A stretch of DNA of 64,000 nucleotides from Defluviicoccus sp. (GTDB lineage: Bacteria > Pseudomonadota > Alphaproteobacteria > MPNO01), in NCBI GenBank assembly GCA_028820505.1, contig JAPPIT010000115.1, positions 1 through 64,000 on the forward strand. Direction: 5' to 3'. Position 1 is the first letter of the stretch. Each line of letters starts with the position of its first letter. Positions 1-8,090 of this stretch are shown one piece after another. The position numbers were made by a program, and so were the translations under genes. The notes under the pieces were generated by a model, which saw only the letters and a program-made list of their open reading frames with translations, searched no databases and was not told the origin of the DNA.

Positions 1-299
1 TACCGTAGCTAAAGGCGGGTTTCAAGAGGCGTCGATGTGGGTGCAAGCCATTGTGCTATAGGGAATAATCATGGAAATGTCGCCTCCTGCGTCCTAGAGG
101 CATCTCAAGGGTACTCATGTCCAGATATCCGAAAATTGGTGTCAATTTAAGTGCCGCCGATATCGACGCCCATGCGCCAACCGGACAGGCGCGGCCGGGC
201 GCCGCCTTCGTTTGCGTCTCCATTTTGCATGCGGGGCTTATACTCCGTATGGAGAGGAGACTTAATCGTCATGTCGCGCTGGGACGGGAGGATCGCGCC
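1..299. other. Leader region without a convincing gene
   Basis: The ORF track extends the first gene back to 117, but the translation before base 300 does not resemble the UbiD family and has no ribosome binding site at 117 or at the in-frame ATG at 249. A TATACT hexamer at 239-244 could be a -10 element for the downstream gene, but I see no matching -35. Nothing else is recognisable. Confidence 0.4.
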
Positions 300-1613
300 A
301 TGCGCGACTATCTGGACAGTCTGAGAGCCGCGGGAGACCTTGCGGTCGTCGCCCGCGAGGTCGACCCCAAGCACGAGCTGGCGGCGGTCACCGCCGCGTT
401 CCAGGAACGGCACGACGGCGCCATCCTGTTCGAGAACGTGCGCGGCGCGTCGATGCCGGCGGTCAGCAACGTTTATGGCAGCCGGCAGCGTCTCTGCCGG
501 CTGATCGGTGCGCCGGACCTCGCCTTCTGCCCCTCCTGGAGCCGCCTCGCGGCGCGGGCACCGGAGCGCGCGCAGCTGAAGCGGGTGGCCGGCAATCGCC
601 GCCGGGCGGCGCTCGCGGACCTGCCGCAGCCGACCTATTTCGAGAAGGACGCTGGCCCCTATATCACCGCCGGGATTCTGCTTACCGAACATCCGGAGAC
701 CGGGATTCCCAATCTCTCCTTCCATCGCGCCATGCATGTCGGCGACGGGGAGCTGCGCATCCGCATCGGCACCAGCCACGACCTGTCGCGCTATTTCCAG
801 GCGGCGGAAGCCAAAGACCGGCCGCTCGAGGCCGCCATCCTGGTCGGTGCGGCGCCGGAGGTCTTTCTCGCGGCCTGCGCCTCGATCCCGCCCGATGCCG
901 ACGAGCTGGCGGTCGCCAACGCGGTGGCGGGCGGGCCGATCGCCGTGACGCCGTGCGAAACCATCGGCCTTGCGGTGCCCGCCGACAGTCAGATCGTGAT
1001 CGAGGGGCGTATCCTGCCCCACGAGCGCCGGCCGGAAGGGCCGTTCGGCGAGTTCATGGGCTATTACGTGCCGCGGGAAGACAACCACGTCTTCGAGGTC
1101 ACGGCGGTCACGATCGCCGACGACCCGGTCTACCACGCGCTGGTCTGCGGGTCGCCGGAAGACCTGATCCCGCTGGAGACCGCCATCGCCGCCAAGATCT
1201 ACCGGCACCTCACAGGGCTGCTGCCGGGCATCGTGGACGTGTCCTGCAATCCGCAGCTGCTGAACACCGTGGTGAAGATCCGCCAACGCTACGAAGGCCA
1301 CGCCCGCCACGTCCTGCTCGCCGCCTTCGGGGCGCATCCGGATTACAGCAAGACCTGCATGGTGACCGACGAGGACGTCGACATCCACGATCTGAACGAT
1401 GTCTGGTGGGCGTTCGTCACCCGCGGTCGCGCCGATACGCGCAGCCTGGTCGTGCCGGACATGCCGGGCTTCTATCGCGACCCACACCGCGACCACTGGG
1501 GCCGCCTCGGTATCGACGCCACCAAGCCCTTCGGGCGCGAAGACGAGTTCGAGCGCAAGAGAATCCCGGGCGCCGGCGCGATAGACCTTGCGGACTATGT
1601 CGGCCGCCGGTGA
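300..1613 (+). CDS. UbiD family decarboxylase
   Basis: UbiD-type enzymes use prenylated FMN to add or remove CO2 on aromatic or unsaturated acids; the substrate here is unknown. The protein (437 aa from this start) carries the family signature RRPEGPFGEFMGYY at about two thirds of its length and the conserved MTDEDVDIHD segment near the C terminus. I chose ATG 300 because GGGAGG lies about 10 bases upstream and homology begins at MRDYLDSLRAAGDL; the track start at 117 adds 61 unrelated residues. The next gene starts inside its last codons, so the two are translationally coupled. No ubiX-type prenyltransferase is visible in the window, so the cofactor must be made elsewhere. Family assignment is firm, substrate is not. 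Confidence 0.88.
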   Translation: MRDYLDSLRAAGDLAVVAREVDPKHELAAVTAAFQERHDGAILFENVRGASMPAVSNVYGSRQRLCRLIGAPDLAFCPSWSRLAARAPERAQLKRVAGNRRRAALADLPQPTYFEKDAGPYITAGILLTEHPETGIPNLSFHRAMHVGDGELRIRIGTSHDLSRYFQAAEAKDRPLEAAILVGAAPEVFLAACASIPPDADELAVANAVAGGPIAVTPCETIGLAVPADSQIVIEGRILPHERRPEGPFGEFMGYYVPREDNHVFEVTAVTIADDPVYHALVCGSPEDLIPLETAIAAKIYRHLTGLLPGIVDVSCNPQLLNTVVKIRQRYEGHARHVLLAAFGAHPDYSKTCMVTDEDVDIHDLNDVWWAFVTRGRADTRSLVVPDMPGFYRDPHRDHWGRLGIDATKPFGREDEFERKRIPGAGAIDLADYVGRR

Positions 1614-2427
1614 TCTCGCGCCGGCGGCGTTGCGCGCGGCGATCCGCCGGGGCGACTGGACCGGGCCGACCGCCGGAGCCGTACGCGGCTATCTGCAATG
1701 CAACCTGGCGATCCTGCCGGAAGGTTTCGCCCGGGGGTTCGAGAGCTGGTGCCAGGCGAATCCCGGAGTCTGTCCGCTCGTCGCGGTCGGCAAGCCCGGC
1801 GATCCGCGTCTTCCGTCCCTGGGCGGGGACATCGACCTGCGCACCGACTTGCCCGGCTACAGCGTCTTCCGCGGCGGGAGGCCGGGCGGGCATGTCCTGG
1901 CGATCGGCGATCTGTGGCGGGACGATTTCGTGGCGTTCGCCTTCGGTTGCTCGTTCTCCTTCGAAGGCGTGCTGCTTGGGGAAGGCGTCGACCTGCGCTA
2001 TCTGGCGCGCGGCGAGCGCGAGGCGATCTACCGGTCGAGCCTCGAAACAACGCCTGTCGACGGGTTTTCCGGGCCGCTGATCGTCTCGATGCGGCCTCTT
2101 CGCCCGGTCGACGCGATCCGTGCGATCGAGGTGACGGCGCGCTATCCGCTGGTCCACGGAGCGCCGGTTCACATCGGCAAGCCCGAGGCGATCAGGGTCG
2201 ATCCGGACAGGCCGATGGAAACGCTGGGCGGGATCAGCGTGGCCGACGACGAACTACCCCTGTTCTGGGCCTGCGGCGTGACCCCGCAGCTTGCTATCCG
2301 GCGGGCCGCACCGGATATCTGCATCACGCATCGCTCGGCCCATATGCTGGTGACCGACATTCCCGTGGACACCTTGCGCGACAGGACGCCCGAGGACGGG
2401 CTGACGCCCGGCTCGGGCGGGTCGTGA
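1597..2427 (+). CDS. DUF1445 (UPF0317) family putative hydro-lyase
   Basis: The 276-aa product matches the DUF1445/UPF0317 family, generally annotated as putative hydro-lyase and including D-glutamate cyclase-type proteins. Diagnostic stretches are GDWTGPTAGAVRGYLQCNL near the N terminus, DIDLRTDLPGYSVF, FGCSFSFEGVLL, GPLIVSMRP and FWACGVTPQ in the last quarter. Length is normal for the family. ATG 1597 (MSAAGDL) is preferred over 1588; either start overlaps the 3' end of the UbiD gene by about 17 bases or more, implying one transcript. Pairing with UbiD suggests a shared small-acid pathway, which is inference. The actual substrate cannot be read from the sequence. Confidence 0.85.
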   Translation: MSAAGDLAPAALRAAIRRGDWTGPTAGAVRGYLQCNLAILPEGFARGFESWCQANPGVCPLVAVGKPGDPRLPSLGGDIDLRTDLPGYSVFRGGRPGGHVLAIGDLWRDDFVAFAFGCSFSFEGVLLGEGVDLRYLARGEREAIYRSSLETTPVDGFSGPLIVSMRPLRPVDAIRAIEVTARYPLVHGAPVHIGKPEAIRVDPDRPMETLGGISVADDELPLFWACGVTPQLAIRRAAPDICITHRSAHMLVTDIPVDTLRDRTPEDGLTPGSGGS

Positions 2428-2503
2428 ATTTGACCGGCCTGGTGCGTGCTCCGCGCCAAGACGACAGATCTCCGCACATTTCGGCGCGTCGATCTCCTCC
2501 CAG

Positions 2504-2530
2504 TGGAGTGGGCCCCGAGGGCCCACTCCA
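2504..2530. terminator. Perfect 12-bp hairpin between convergent genes
   Basis: The arms TGGAGTGGGCCC and GGGCCCACTCCA are exact reverse complements around a 3-base loop. It lies 77 bases after the DUF1445 stop and between convergent genes, so it probably ends transcription from both sides, although neither side has a T-tract. Confidence 0.5.
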
Positions 2531-2536
2531 ATCGGA

Positions 2537-2560
2537 CCAATGTTTCACGTTAAACATTGG
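2537..2560. promoter_or_regulatory. parS-like ParB binding site candidate
   Basis: The 16-mer TGTTTCACGTTAAACA at 2541-2556 differs at a single base from the widely conserved chromosomal parS consensus TGTTTCACGTGAAACA. The palindrome continues outward on both sides (CCAA and TTGG), giving 9-bp arms. It lies in a convergent intergenic gap with no coding constraint. A chance palindrome or second terminator hairpin is the alternative. Confidence 0.45.
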
Positions 2561-2639
2561 ACGGCCCCAACCGCCGGGAATATCGAGGCCGTCACCCCGT
2601 TCTTGAGACCGTGAAACCGGTGTCACGGGCTTCGTGCGG

Positions 2640-3863
2640 CTATCCGTCCCGCATGTAGCCGGCGGCGACCGTCTCCGGCAACCGGAACAGGCGCCGCGCG
2701 GTCCCGCCCAGAATCCGGCGCTTGTCGGCGTCCGCGAGGATCGGGAGGTTCGCGACCGCCCCCGGCAGATCCATGTCCGACGCCGGGTAGTTGGAAGCGT
2801 AGATCAGGCTGTTGGGCGCATCGATCGCGCGGTAGGCCGCCGCCAGCGCGTCCTCACGGTCCGGCATCTCGACCGGGTTCGACGTGTAGTACATCTCCCG
2901 CATGTATTCGCCCGGAAGGCGCGTCAGCGACGGGCACTCCGAGCTCCGCATGCGGTACTCGTTGTCGATCCGCATCATCAGCCACGGCACCCAGGAGATC
3001 CCGGAGTCCATCCAGATCACCGGCATGCGGGGAAACCGCTCCGGCATGCCGTTCACCACCCAGTTGGTGCAGTGGACGATGTTGTACCATTGCTGCGACA
3101 GCGCCTTGACCGCCATGAACCTGCTCACGGTGCGGAACAGCGGGTCTTCCCAATCGGTCCCGCCGTGGAACGCGATCGGAAGGCCGGTTTCCTCGATCGC
3201 GGCGTAGACCGGCATGTAGGCATTGTCGTGGACCGATTTCTCGCGGAGCGACGTGACCTGGAAACCGGCGATTCCCGGATGCCCGGCATAGGTCTCGACC
3301 GTCCGAAGCGCGTCGCCGGGCGCGCTGAAGGGCAGCATGATCCAGCCGAGCAGCCGCGGGGACGCGGGCAGGACCCGTTCGGTCAGCCAGCGATTGTAGG
3401 CGCCCAGCACGCCCGCCTCGACCTCGGGTTGGGGGTGGAGGCCCATGATCTGCAGGCCGAACGGGGACAGCGCGGCGACGTCGATCCCCATAGCGTCCAT
3501 CGCGCGCAGCGCGAGTTCGGCGGCGCGATGGGCGTCCTCTCCCGGCGTGGTTTCGAGGCGGCGCAGGATATCGCGGACGATGCGGCCGCCGACCTCGTGA
3601 TAGGCGACGCGGTCGAGCGGGAACCGCGCCGCCTGCCGGGCCGCGCCCTGGGCGCTCCGGGCGAGCTGCCGCACGATGGGGTCCTCGATCAGCGGGATGA
3701 TCTCGAGGATCGATTCCTTCTCGTAGACATGCGCGTCGGCGTCGATGACCAGCATGTCGTCGATTCCGGCCTCGGCCTGGCGGCGCGCATTGGCGAGATG
3801 GTCGCCGGTGTGAAAGGTCTCCGCGGTCAGGCCGGGCGCCCGTCCGCCGCCTGGAATCTCCAT
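2640..3863 (-). CDS. Amidohydrolase_2 (TIM-barrel) family protein
   Basis: The sequence fits the amidohydrolase_2 group, metal-dependent TIM-barrel hydrolases and decarboxylases related to ACMSD. Seen: VIDADAHVYE near the N terminus, IAFHGGTDWED mid-protein and LIYASNYPASD followed by RRILGGTARRLFRL at the end. I start at the ATG giving MEIPGGG (407 aa), because the track start lies within the upstream SDR coding end; an even later start at MLVIDADAHVYE is possible. Oddity: the usual SDYPH metal or catalytic motif of this family reads SNYPA here, losing the Asp and the His. It may use other ligands or have lost activity. It sits 25 bases after the SDR gene on the same strand. Confidence 0.8.
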   Translation of the reverse strand: MEIPGGGRAPGLTAETFHTGDHLANARRQAEAGIDDMLVIDADAHVYEKESILEIIPLIEDPIVRQLARSAQGAARQAARFPLDRVAYHEVGGRIVRDILRRLETTPGEDAHRAAELALRAMDAMGIDVAALSPFGLQIMGLHPQPEVEAGVLGAYNRWLTERVLPASPRLLGWIMLPFSAPGDALRTVETYAGHPGIAGFQVTSLREKSVHDNAYMPVYAAIEETGLPIAFHGGTDWEDPLFRTVSRFMAVKALSQQWYNIVHCTNWVVNGMPERFPRMPVIWMDSGISWVPWLMMRIDNEYRMRSSECPSLTRLPGEYMREMYYTSNPVEMPDREDALAAAYRAIDAPNSLIYASNYPASDMDLPGAVANLPILADADKRRILGGTARRLFRLPETVAAGYMRDG

Positions 3864-3888
3864 TGCCGGATATCCCGCGTCGCCGGGT

Positions 3889-4677
3889 TCAATGCATCGA
3901 CTGGCCGCCATCGACGTTGATGGTCTGGCCGGTGATGAAATCGGAGCCCGCCGACATCAGGAACATGACCGCCCCGACCAGATCGTCGGGATATTGATGG
4001 CGGCGGATGATACGCCCGGGCGGCGGTTCGTTCCTCTGGGCGTAGTCGCCGGAGGAAGCGACCTGGGTGTCGCTCAGCGTGAAGCCGGGGGTGATCGCGT
4101 TGACGCAGATATTGTAGGGGCCGACCTCGGTGGCGAGCGAACGGGTGAGCCCGATCACGCCCGCCTTGGAGGTCGAGTAGTCGAGCCGGTTGGGCGAACC
4201 CAGCCAGAACCGGCCGGACGAGATGTTGACGATCTTGCCGCCGCCCTGTTCCCGCATCTGCGGCACCACCGCGCGGCAGCAGACGAAAATGCCGCGCAGA
4301 TTGACCTCCATCACCCGGTCCCAGCGCTCGACGTCGATCTCCATCCAGTCGCCGCGCGGCAAGACGCTCATCAGCGAGGCGTTGTTCAGCAGCCCGTCGA
4401 TCCGCCCGAAGCTGTCGATCGCGGTCCGCGCCATGCGCTCCGCCTGATCGGCGTCGCTGACGTCGGTCGTGCACGCCACCGCCTCGCCGCCGGCGGCCAG
4501 GATCGCCGCGACCGTGTCGTCGTTGGCCTCGGCGTCGATGTCGGCCACCACCACCTTCGCGCCGGCCTCGGCCATGCGTTCGCAGTAGACGCGGCCGATC
4601 CCCTTGCCGCCGCCGGTGACGACGATCGCCCGGTCCCTGATGCTGAGGAGAGATGCGCTTTCGAAGCCGTCCGTCAT
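3889..4677 (-). CDS. Short-chain dehydrogenase/reductase (SDR)
   Basis: A 262-aa classical SDR. The Rossmann motif TGGGKGIG is at about residue 21, NNAS at about 92, the catalytic Ser lies in NISSG, and the YSTSK motif supplies the catalytic Tyr and Lys. It ends in the usual VDGGQSMH tail. The acidic residue in VVVADID after the second strand suggests preference for NAD(H) over NADP(H). It precedes the amidohydrolase by 25 bases and follows the small membrane protein gene by 64 bases, so it probably belongs to a catabolic set with them. The substrate is an unidentified alcohol or ketone. Confidence 0.9.
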   Translation of the reverse strand: MTDGFESASLLSIRDRAIVVTGGGKGIGRVYCERMAEAGAKVVVADIDAEANDDTVAAILAAGGEAVACTTDVSDADQAERMARTAIDSFGRIDGLLNNASLMSVLPRGDWMEIDVERWDRVMEVNLRGIFVCCRAVVPQMREQGGGKIVNISSGRFWLGSPNRLDYSTSKAGVIGLTRSLATEVGPYNICVNAITPGFTLSDTQVASSGDYAQRNEPPPGRIIRRHQYPDDLVGAVMFLMSAGSDFITGQTINVDGGQSMH

Positions 4678-4741
4678 GTTCGCTCCGCCATTTGAAGTGC
4701 GGCGGGATTATTCCCGCTCGAAATCGTCCGTGTCGAGGCCG

Positions 4742-5089
4742 CTAGGGACCGAACGTGCGGTAGAGCCAGGCGGCGATCTCTCCCTCGAGCGGGAAGGAGA
4801 GCATGCCGAGCACCGAGTACCCGAGCAGCCAGGGCATCAGGTAGAAGCGGATCATGTAGAAGAACCAGGCGACATAGAGCGGCACCATCGCCTCGACCAG
4901 GAATCCGGGGGTGATCGGACGGAACAGGCGGATGATCGGATCCGTCATCATCACGAATACCCGCATGAAGAAGAACGGCGAGTTCGTCGGCAGAAAGATG
5001 TTCATCCCGAAACGGCCGATCAGCGTCCACATGATCGCGCCCAGAACGTAGTCCTGGACGACCGCCCAGATCGGAAACGCCCCGCTCAT
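4742..5089 (-). CDS. Small integral membrane protein, YggT-like
   Basis: The 115-aa product has three or four hydrophobic segments: around 10-30, a segment MRVFVMMTDPIIRLFRPITP that recalls the YggT family (membrane stretch followed by TDP..R..RP), around 65-85 and around 88-100. I am not certain of the family. The gene starts just downstream of the terminator that closes the symporter operon, so it needs its own promoter or read-through. It is followed by the SDR gene on the same strand, 64 bases on. Possible roles include a small transporter subunit or membrane anchor; none is supported directly. Confidence 0.6.
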   Translation of the reverse strand: MSGAFPIWAVVQDYVLGAIMWTLIGRFGMNIFLPTNSPFFFMRVFVMMTDPIIRLFRPITPGFLVEAMVPLYVAWFFYMIRFYLMPWLLGYSVLGMLSFPLEGEIAAWLYRTFGP

Positions 5090-5121
5090 TCACCGCCCCT
5101 CGCCGCGCGCCGCGCGCAGGA

Positions 5122-5158
5122 TAAAAGAAATCGGGGGCGGAACAAGGTTCCGCCCCCG
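5122..5158 (-). terminator. Rho-independent terminator of the symporter operon
   Basis: A perfect 12-bp stem (CGGGGGCGGAAC / GTTCCGCCCCCG) with a 3-base loop is followed on the - strand by ATTTCTTTTAT. It lies 25 bases after the stop codon of the SSS gene and is the best intrinsic terminator in the window. Confidence 0.9.
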
Positions 5159-5182
5159 CTGCAAGTCAAGGACCGTTGGAGA

Positions 5183-6994
5183 CTAGTGCGAAGCCTCCAG
5201 GATCGTGGCCCCGCTGGGATCGCGGGTATTGTCTACCAACTGCTGGACTTCCTCGTCGGGCGCCGGCGTCATCAGGCTGACGACCACCATGGCCACGAGG
5301 CTGACCGGCATTCCGATGATGCCGAACCGCAGATGATTGAGACCGAGCCACGTCTCGCCGGTGGTGTAGGTCCACCAGAGATAGATCGACCCGGCTCCGA
5401 AGCCCAGGACCATGCCGGCGATCGCGCCGGCGGTGGTTGCCCGTTTCCACCAGACCCCCAGCACAAGGGGGAAGAACAGGCCCGAACAGGCGAAGCAGAA
5501 GGCCCAGGCGACCGCTCCCAGGATACCGGTTAGCTGGAAGCTGGCGACGATGGCGCCGAGCGCACCGATCACGATCAGCAGCACGCGGGCGACGATGAGG
5601 CGCCGCGCGGTGTCGGCCTTCGGATCGATGATCTTGTAGTACAGATCGTGGCTCAGCGCGTTGGCGATGGCGAGCAGCAGCCCGTCCGCCGTCGACATGG
5701 CGGCCGCCATGCCGCCGGCCGCGACCAGACCCGAGATCACATACGGCAGACCCGCGATTTCCGGCGTCGCCAGAACCACGATGTCGGGCCGCATGAAGAA
5801 CTCGTTGATCTGCAGGATGCCGTCCTTGTTGCCGTCCGTCACCGCGAGCATGCCCACCGATGCCCACTGCTTGATCCATTCGAGATTTTGCACTTCCTCG
5901 ATCGACTTGCCGATGATGGCGGTCGCGAGGTTCGGATCGAACAGCTGCAGCTTGGTCAGCGTGGCCAGAGCCGGCGCCGTGAAGTACAGCAGGAAGATGA
6001 AGAACAGCGACCACGACACGGAACGCCGCGCCGAACGGACGGTCGGCGTGGTGAAGTACCGCATCAGGATATGCGGCAGCGACGCCGTGCCGGCCATCAT
6101 GCAGAGCGCCAGCGTGACGAACTGCCAACTGTAAAGCGCGCTGTCCGCGGGCCCGTTATGGAGCGTGGTGACGATTTTCACCCCTGCCACCTTCTCGACC
6201 GCCGCGGTGCCCACACCGAGCAACGGCTCGAGCTCGGTGATCCGCGCGACGGCCTCGCCATAGGTGAAGTGCGGGATCACGCCGAAGCCCTGCGCGTTCG
6301 ACATCCAGATCACCGGGATCAGGTAGGCGATGATGAGCACGATGTACTGCGCCACCTGGGTCCAGGTCACCGCCCGCATCCCGCCGAGCATCGAGCAGAG
6401 CAGGATGCCCAGAAGGCCGAACCAGACGCCGACCTCGAACGGGATATGCAGCGCGCGCGCGGCGATCGTCCCGGTCGCGTTGATCTGCGCCGTCACATAG
6501 GTGAACGACGTCACGACCAGGATGATGACTGCGATGAAGCGCGCCCAGTTCCCGCCATACCGCGTACCGATGAAATCCGGCACCGTGTAGCAGCCGAACT
6601 TCCGCAGGTAGGGCGCGAGCAGCGAGTTCACGAGCACGTAACCGCCGGTCCAGCCGACGACGAACGCGAGGTAGCCGTGGCCGCCGAAATAGATCCCGCC
6701 GGCCAGCGCCACGAAGGACGCGCCGGACATCCAGTCCGCGGCCGTCGCCATCCCGTTGAACACGGGCGGTACCTCCCGACCCGCGACGTAATAGGCCGAC
6801 ACCTGCATGGTGCGCGAGAGCCAGCCGATGCCGGCGTAAATGGCGACCGTGAAGATGACGAACAGGATGCCGATCGTGTCGGCACCGAGTCCCAGCTGCT
6901 CCAGAATCGCCATCAAGATGATGAAGACGACGAATCCGCCGGTATACAGGCCGTATATCTTCGGCAGATTGTCGATGAAGTTCCCTTTGAACAT
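5183..6994 (-). CDS. Sodium:solute symporter family protein (large subunit)
   Basis: A 603-aa polytopic membrane protein of the sodium/solute symporter (SSS) superfamily, closest in organisation to the acetate/monocarboxylate ActP-type members that pair with a DUF4212 subunit. Supporting stretches are YYVAGREVPPVFNGMATAAD and WMSGASF in the first quarter and about 13 hydrophobic helices. A soluble-looking insert with DGNKDGILQINEFF, resembling a Ca-binding EF-hand loop (DGNKDGILQINE), lies between helices around residue 380. The gene follows the DUF4212 gene by 11 bases and is closed by the strong terminator at 5122-5158, so the two form a bicistronic operon. The substrate is likely a small carboxylate, by family only. 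Confidence 0.9.
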   Translation of the reverse strand: MFKGNFIDNLPKIYGLYTGGFVVFIILMAILEQLGLGADTIGILFVIFTVAIYAGIGWLSRTMQVSAYYVAGREVPPVFNGMATAADWMSGASFVALAGGIYFGGHGYLAFVVGWTGGYVLVNSLLAPYLRKFGCYTVPDFIGTRYGGNWARFIAVIILVVTSFTYVTAQINATGTIAARALHIPFEVGVWFGLLGILLCSMLGGMRAVTWTQVAQYIVLIIAYLIPVIWMSNAQGFGVIPHFTYGEAVARITELEPLLGVGTAAVEKVAGVKIVTTLHNGPADSALYSWQFVTLALCMMAGTASLPHILMRYFTTPTVRSARRSVSWSLFFIFLLYFTAPALATLTKLQLFDPNLATAIIGKSIEEVQNLEWIKQWASVGMLAVTDGNKDGILQINEFFMRPDIVVLATPEIAGLPYVISGLVAAGGMAAAMSTADGLLLAIANALSHDLYYKIIDPKADTARRLIVARVLLIVIGALGAIVASFQLTGILGAVAWAFCFACSGLFFPLVLGVWWKRATTAGAIAGMVLGFGAGSIYLWWTYTTGETWLGLNHLRFGIIGMPVSLVAMVVVSLMTPAPDEEVQQLVDNTRDPSGATILEASH

Positions 6995-7005
6995 GGCGGT
7001 CTCTC

Positions 7006-7278
7006 CTATCCCTCTGTCTCGTCGCCGGAGAGACCGGCGTCTGAGTCGATCTTGTCCTGCTGCCAGTTCTGGTAGAAGATCAGCACGACAAAGATGATCA
7101 GCGACCCTTGGACTGCGAGATAGTAGCCCAACGGGAATCCAATGAAGGATATCTCGTTGAGGCCCTTAGCGAACCAGTGCACCAGGAGGGAGAAAACGAA
7201 CCAGATGGCCAGTACCAAGATCGTGAGGTTTCTGGTCCTCTCCCAGTGGCGCGCCCGCTGGCCTGACGAATCGGACAT
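7006..7278 (-). CDS. DUF4212 protein, small subunit of SSS symporter
   Basis: This 90-aa protein has two transmembrane helices and the DUF4212 hallmark GFPLGYYLAVQGSLIIFVVL. Proteins of this family are encoded directly before SSS permeases and are regarded as their small subunit; that arrangement is seen here, with 11 bases between the genes. The N terminus begins with a short charged segment (HWERTRNLT) before helix 1. It opens the operon, with its leader in the divergent gap towards the 7443 gene. Confidence 0.9.
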   Translation of the reverse strand: MSDSSGQRARHWERTRNLTILVLAIWFVFSLLVHWFAKGLNEISFIGFPLGYYLAVQGSLIIFVVLIFYQNWQQDKIDSDAGLSGDETEG

Positions 7279-7326
7279 GCGTCACCATCCTTTTGACGTC
7301 TGTGGTAAAGCGTTCCCCTCATAGAG

Positions 7327-7361
7327 ACCCGGCCTTGTCGAAAGGCCGGGTGCATAGCACC
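7327..7361 (-). promoter_or_regulatory. Leader hairpins upstream of the symporter operon
   Basis: A perfect 10-bp stem (ACCCGGCCTT / AAGGCCGGGT, 7327-7351) overlaps by three bases a second hairpin (GGTGC / GCACC, 7349-7361), so the two cannot form together. A TTGACA hexamer on the - strand at 7394-7389 could be the -35 of the operon, but the -10 at the right spacing is poor. An attenuator is possible but there is no clear T-tract. Confidence 0.3.
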
Positions 7362-7442
7362 GGGAACGTTCGCACCGTGCGGGAAAAGTGTCAAGATAAA
7401 GACATGCGGCGCTGCCGGACGACCCGTCGAACAACCCCCTAA

Positions 7443-8090
7443 ATGCTGTCGCTGCTCGCTCGCCTCCCGGGCCCGTTCAAGAGCATCGCCGAGCGTTTCG
7501 ACAGGACGCCCATCGACTCCGTCGAGCGATTGAACCGCTTTGCCCGGACCCGCGCGTCGTACGTGGCCCAGACGGCCCTTTTCGACTACCTCAAGGCACG
7601 CATGGGAACGCAATTCCGCGAATATTTCATGGACGACGAATTTTCGCGGGCGATTCACGATTCGTCGGTGAAGGTATTCGTGTCCAGCCTGTCGGACCTG
7701 ACGGTCCATGTCGTGGCGGTGGTGGCGGACCGGCAGCGCCTTCCGCGCCCCGATTCGGAGGCCATGGCGCGGCAATGCTTCGATCGCGGGATGCTCGACG
7801 GCCTGGCCGACGTGGACGGCCGGAAGATACCTGCGGACGCCCGAAGCCGCTTCGACCGGAGGCTCCGCGAGACCGACTGGCGGGAGGCCGCCGCCGGCGA
7901 CGCGGCCTTTGCACTCAGCCCGGCGGACCTGGTCCGGCACGCGCCCGTGATCGACGAATTCAAGCAGCTGGACCGCGGGATCGTCGCGACTTCGGTCGGC
8001 CACAAATGGCGACAGGTCCGCACCGCATTCCGCGACCGGGCGGTTCCGGAGCGGATCGCAGCCGACTGGCGGGCCGGCTCCGGTGCCTAG
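7443..8090 (+). CDS. Conserved-looking protein of unknown function before ettA
   Basis: I do not recognise a characterised family. The 215-aa product is soluble, Arg/Asp-rich and without signal peptide or membrane segments. The first third is helical ([23 protein letters not shown]), the middle has a hydrophobic strand region ([21 protein letters not shown]), and the end is charged. Its stop overlaps the GTG start of ettA by 8 bases, which suggests translational coupling with a ribosome-associated ATPase. Codon use looks native. A role linked to translation is only inferred from position. Confidence 0.75.
   Translation: MLSLLARLPGPFKSIAERFDRTPIDSVERLNRFARTRASYVAQTALFDYLKARMGTQFREYFMDDEFSRAIHDSSVKVFVSSLSDLTVHVVAVVADRQRLPRPDSEAMARQCFDRGMLDGLADVDGRKIPADARSRFDRRLRETDWREAAAGDAAFALSPADLVRHAPVIDEFKQLDRGIVATSVGHKWRQVRTAFRDRAVPERIAADWRAGSGA

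Noticed and set aside
117-299. Longer UbiD start at 117 or 249
   Set aside because: No ribosome binding site and no homology before the ATG at 300.
147-1496. 449-aa antisense ORF opposite the UbiD gene
   Set aside because: High-GC shadow ORF, rich in Arg, His and Asp repeats and without family motifs; the + strand gene is clearly coding.
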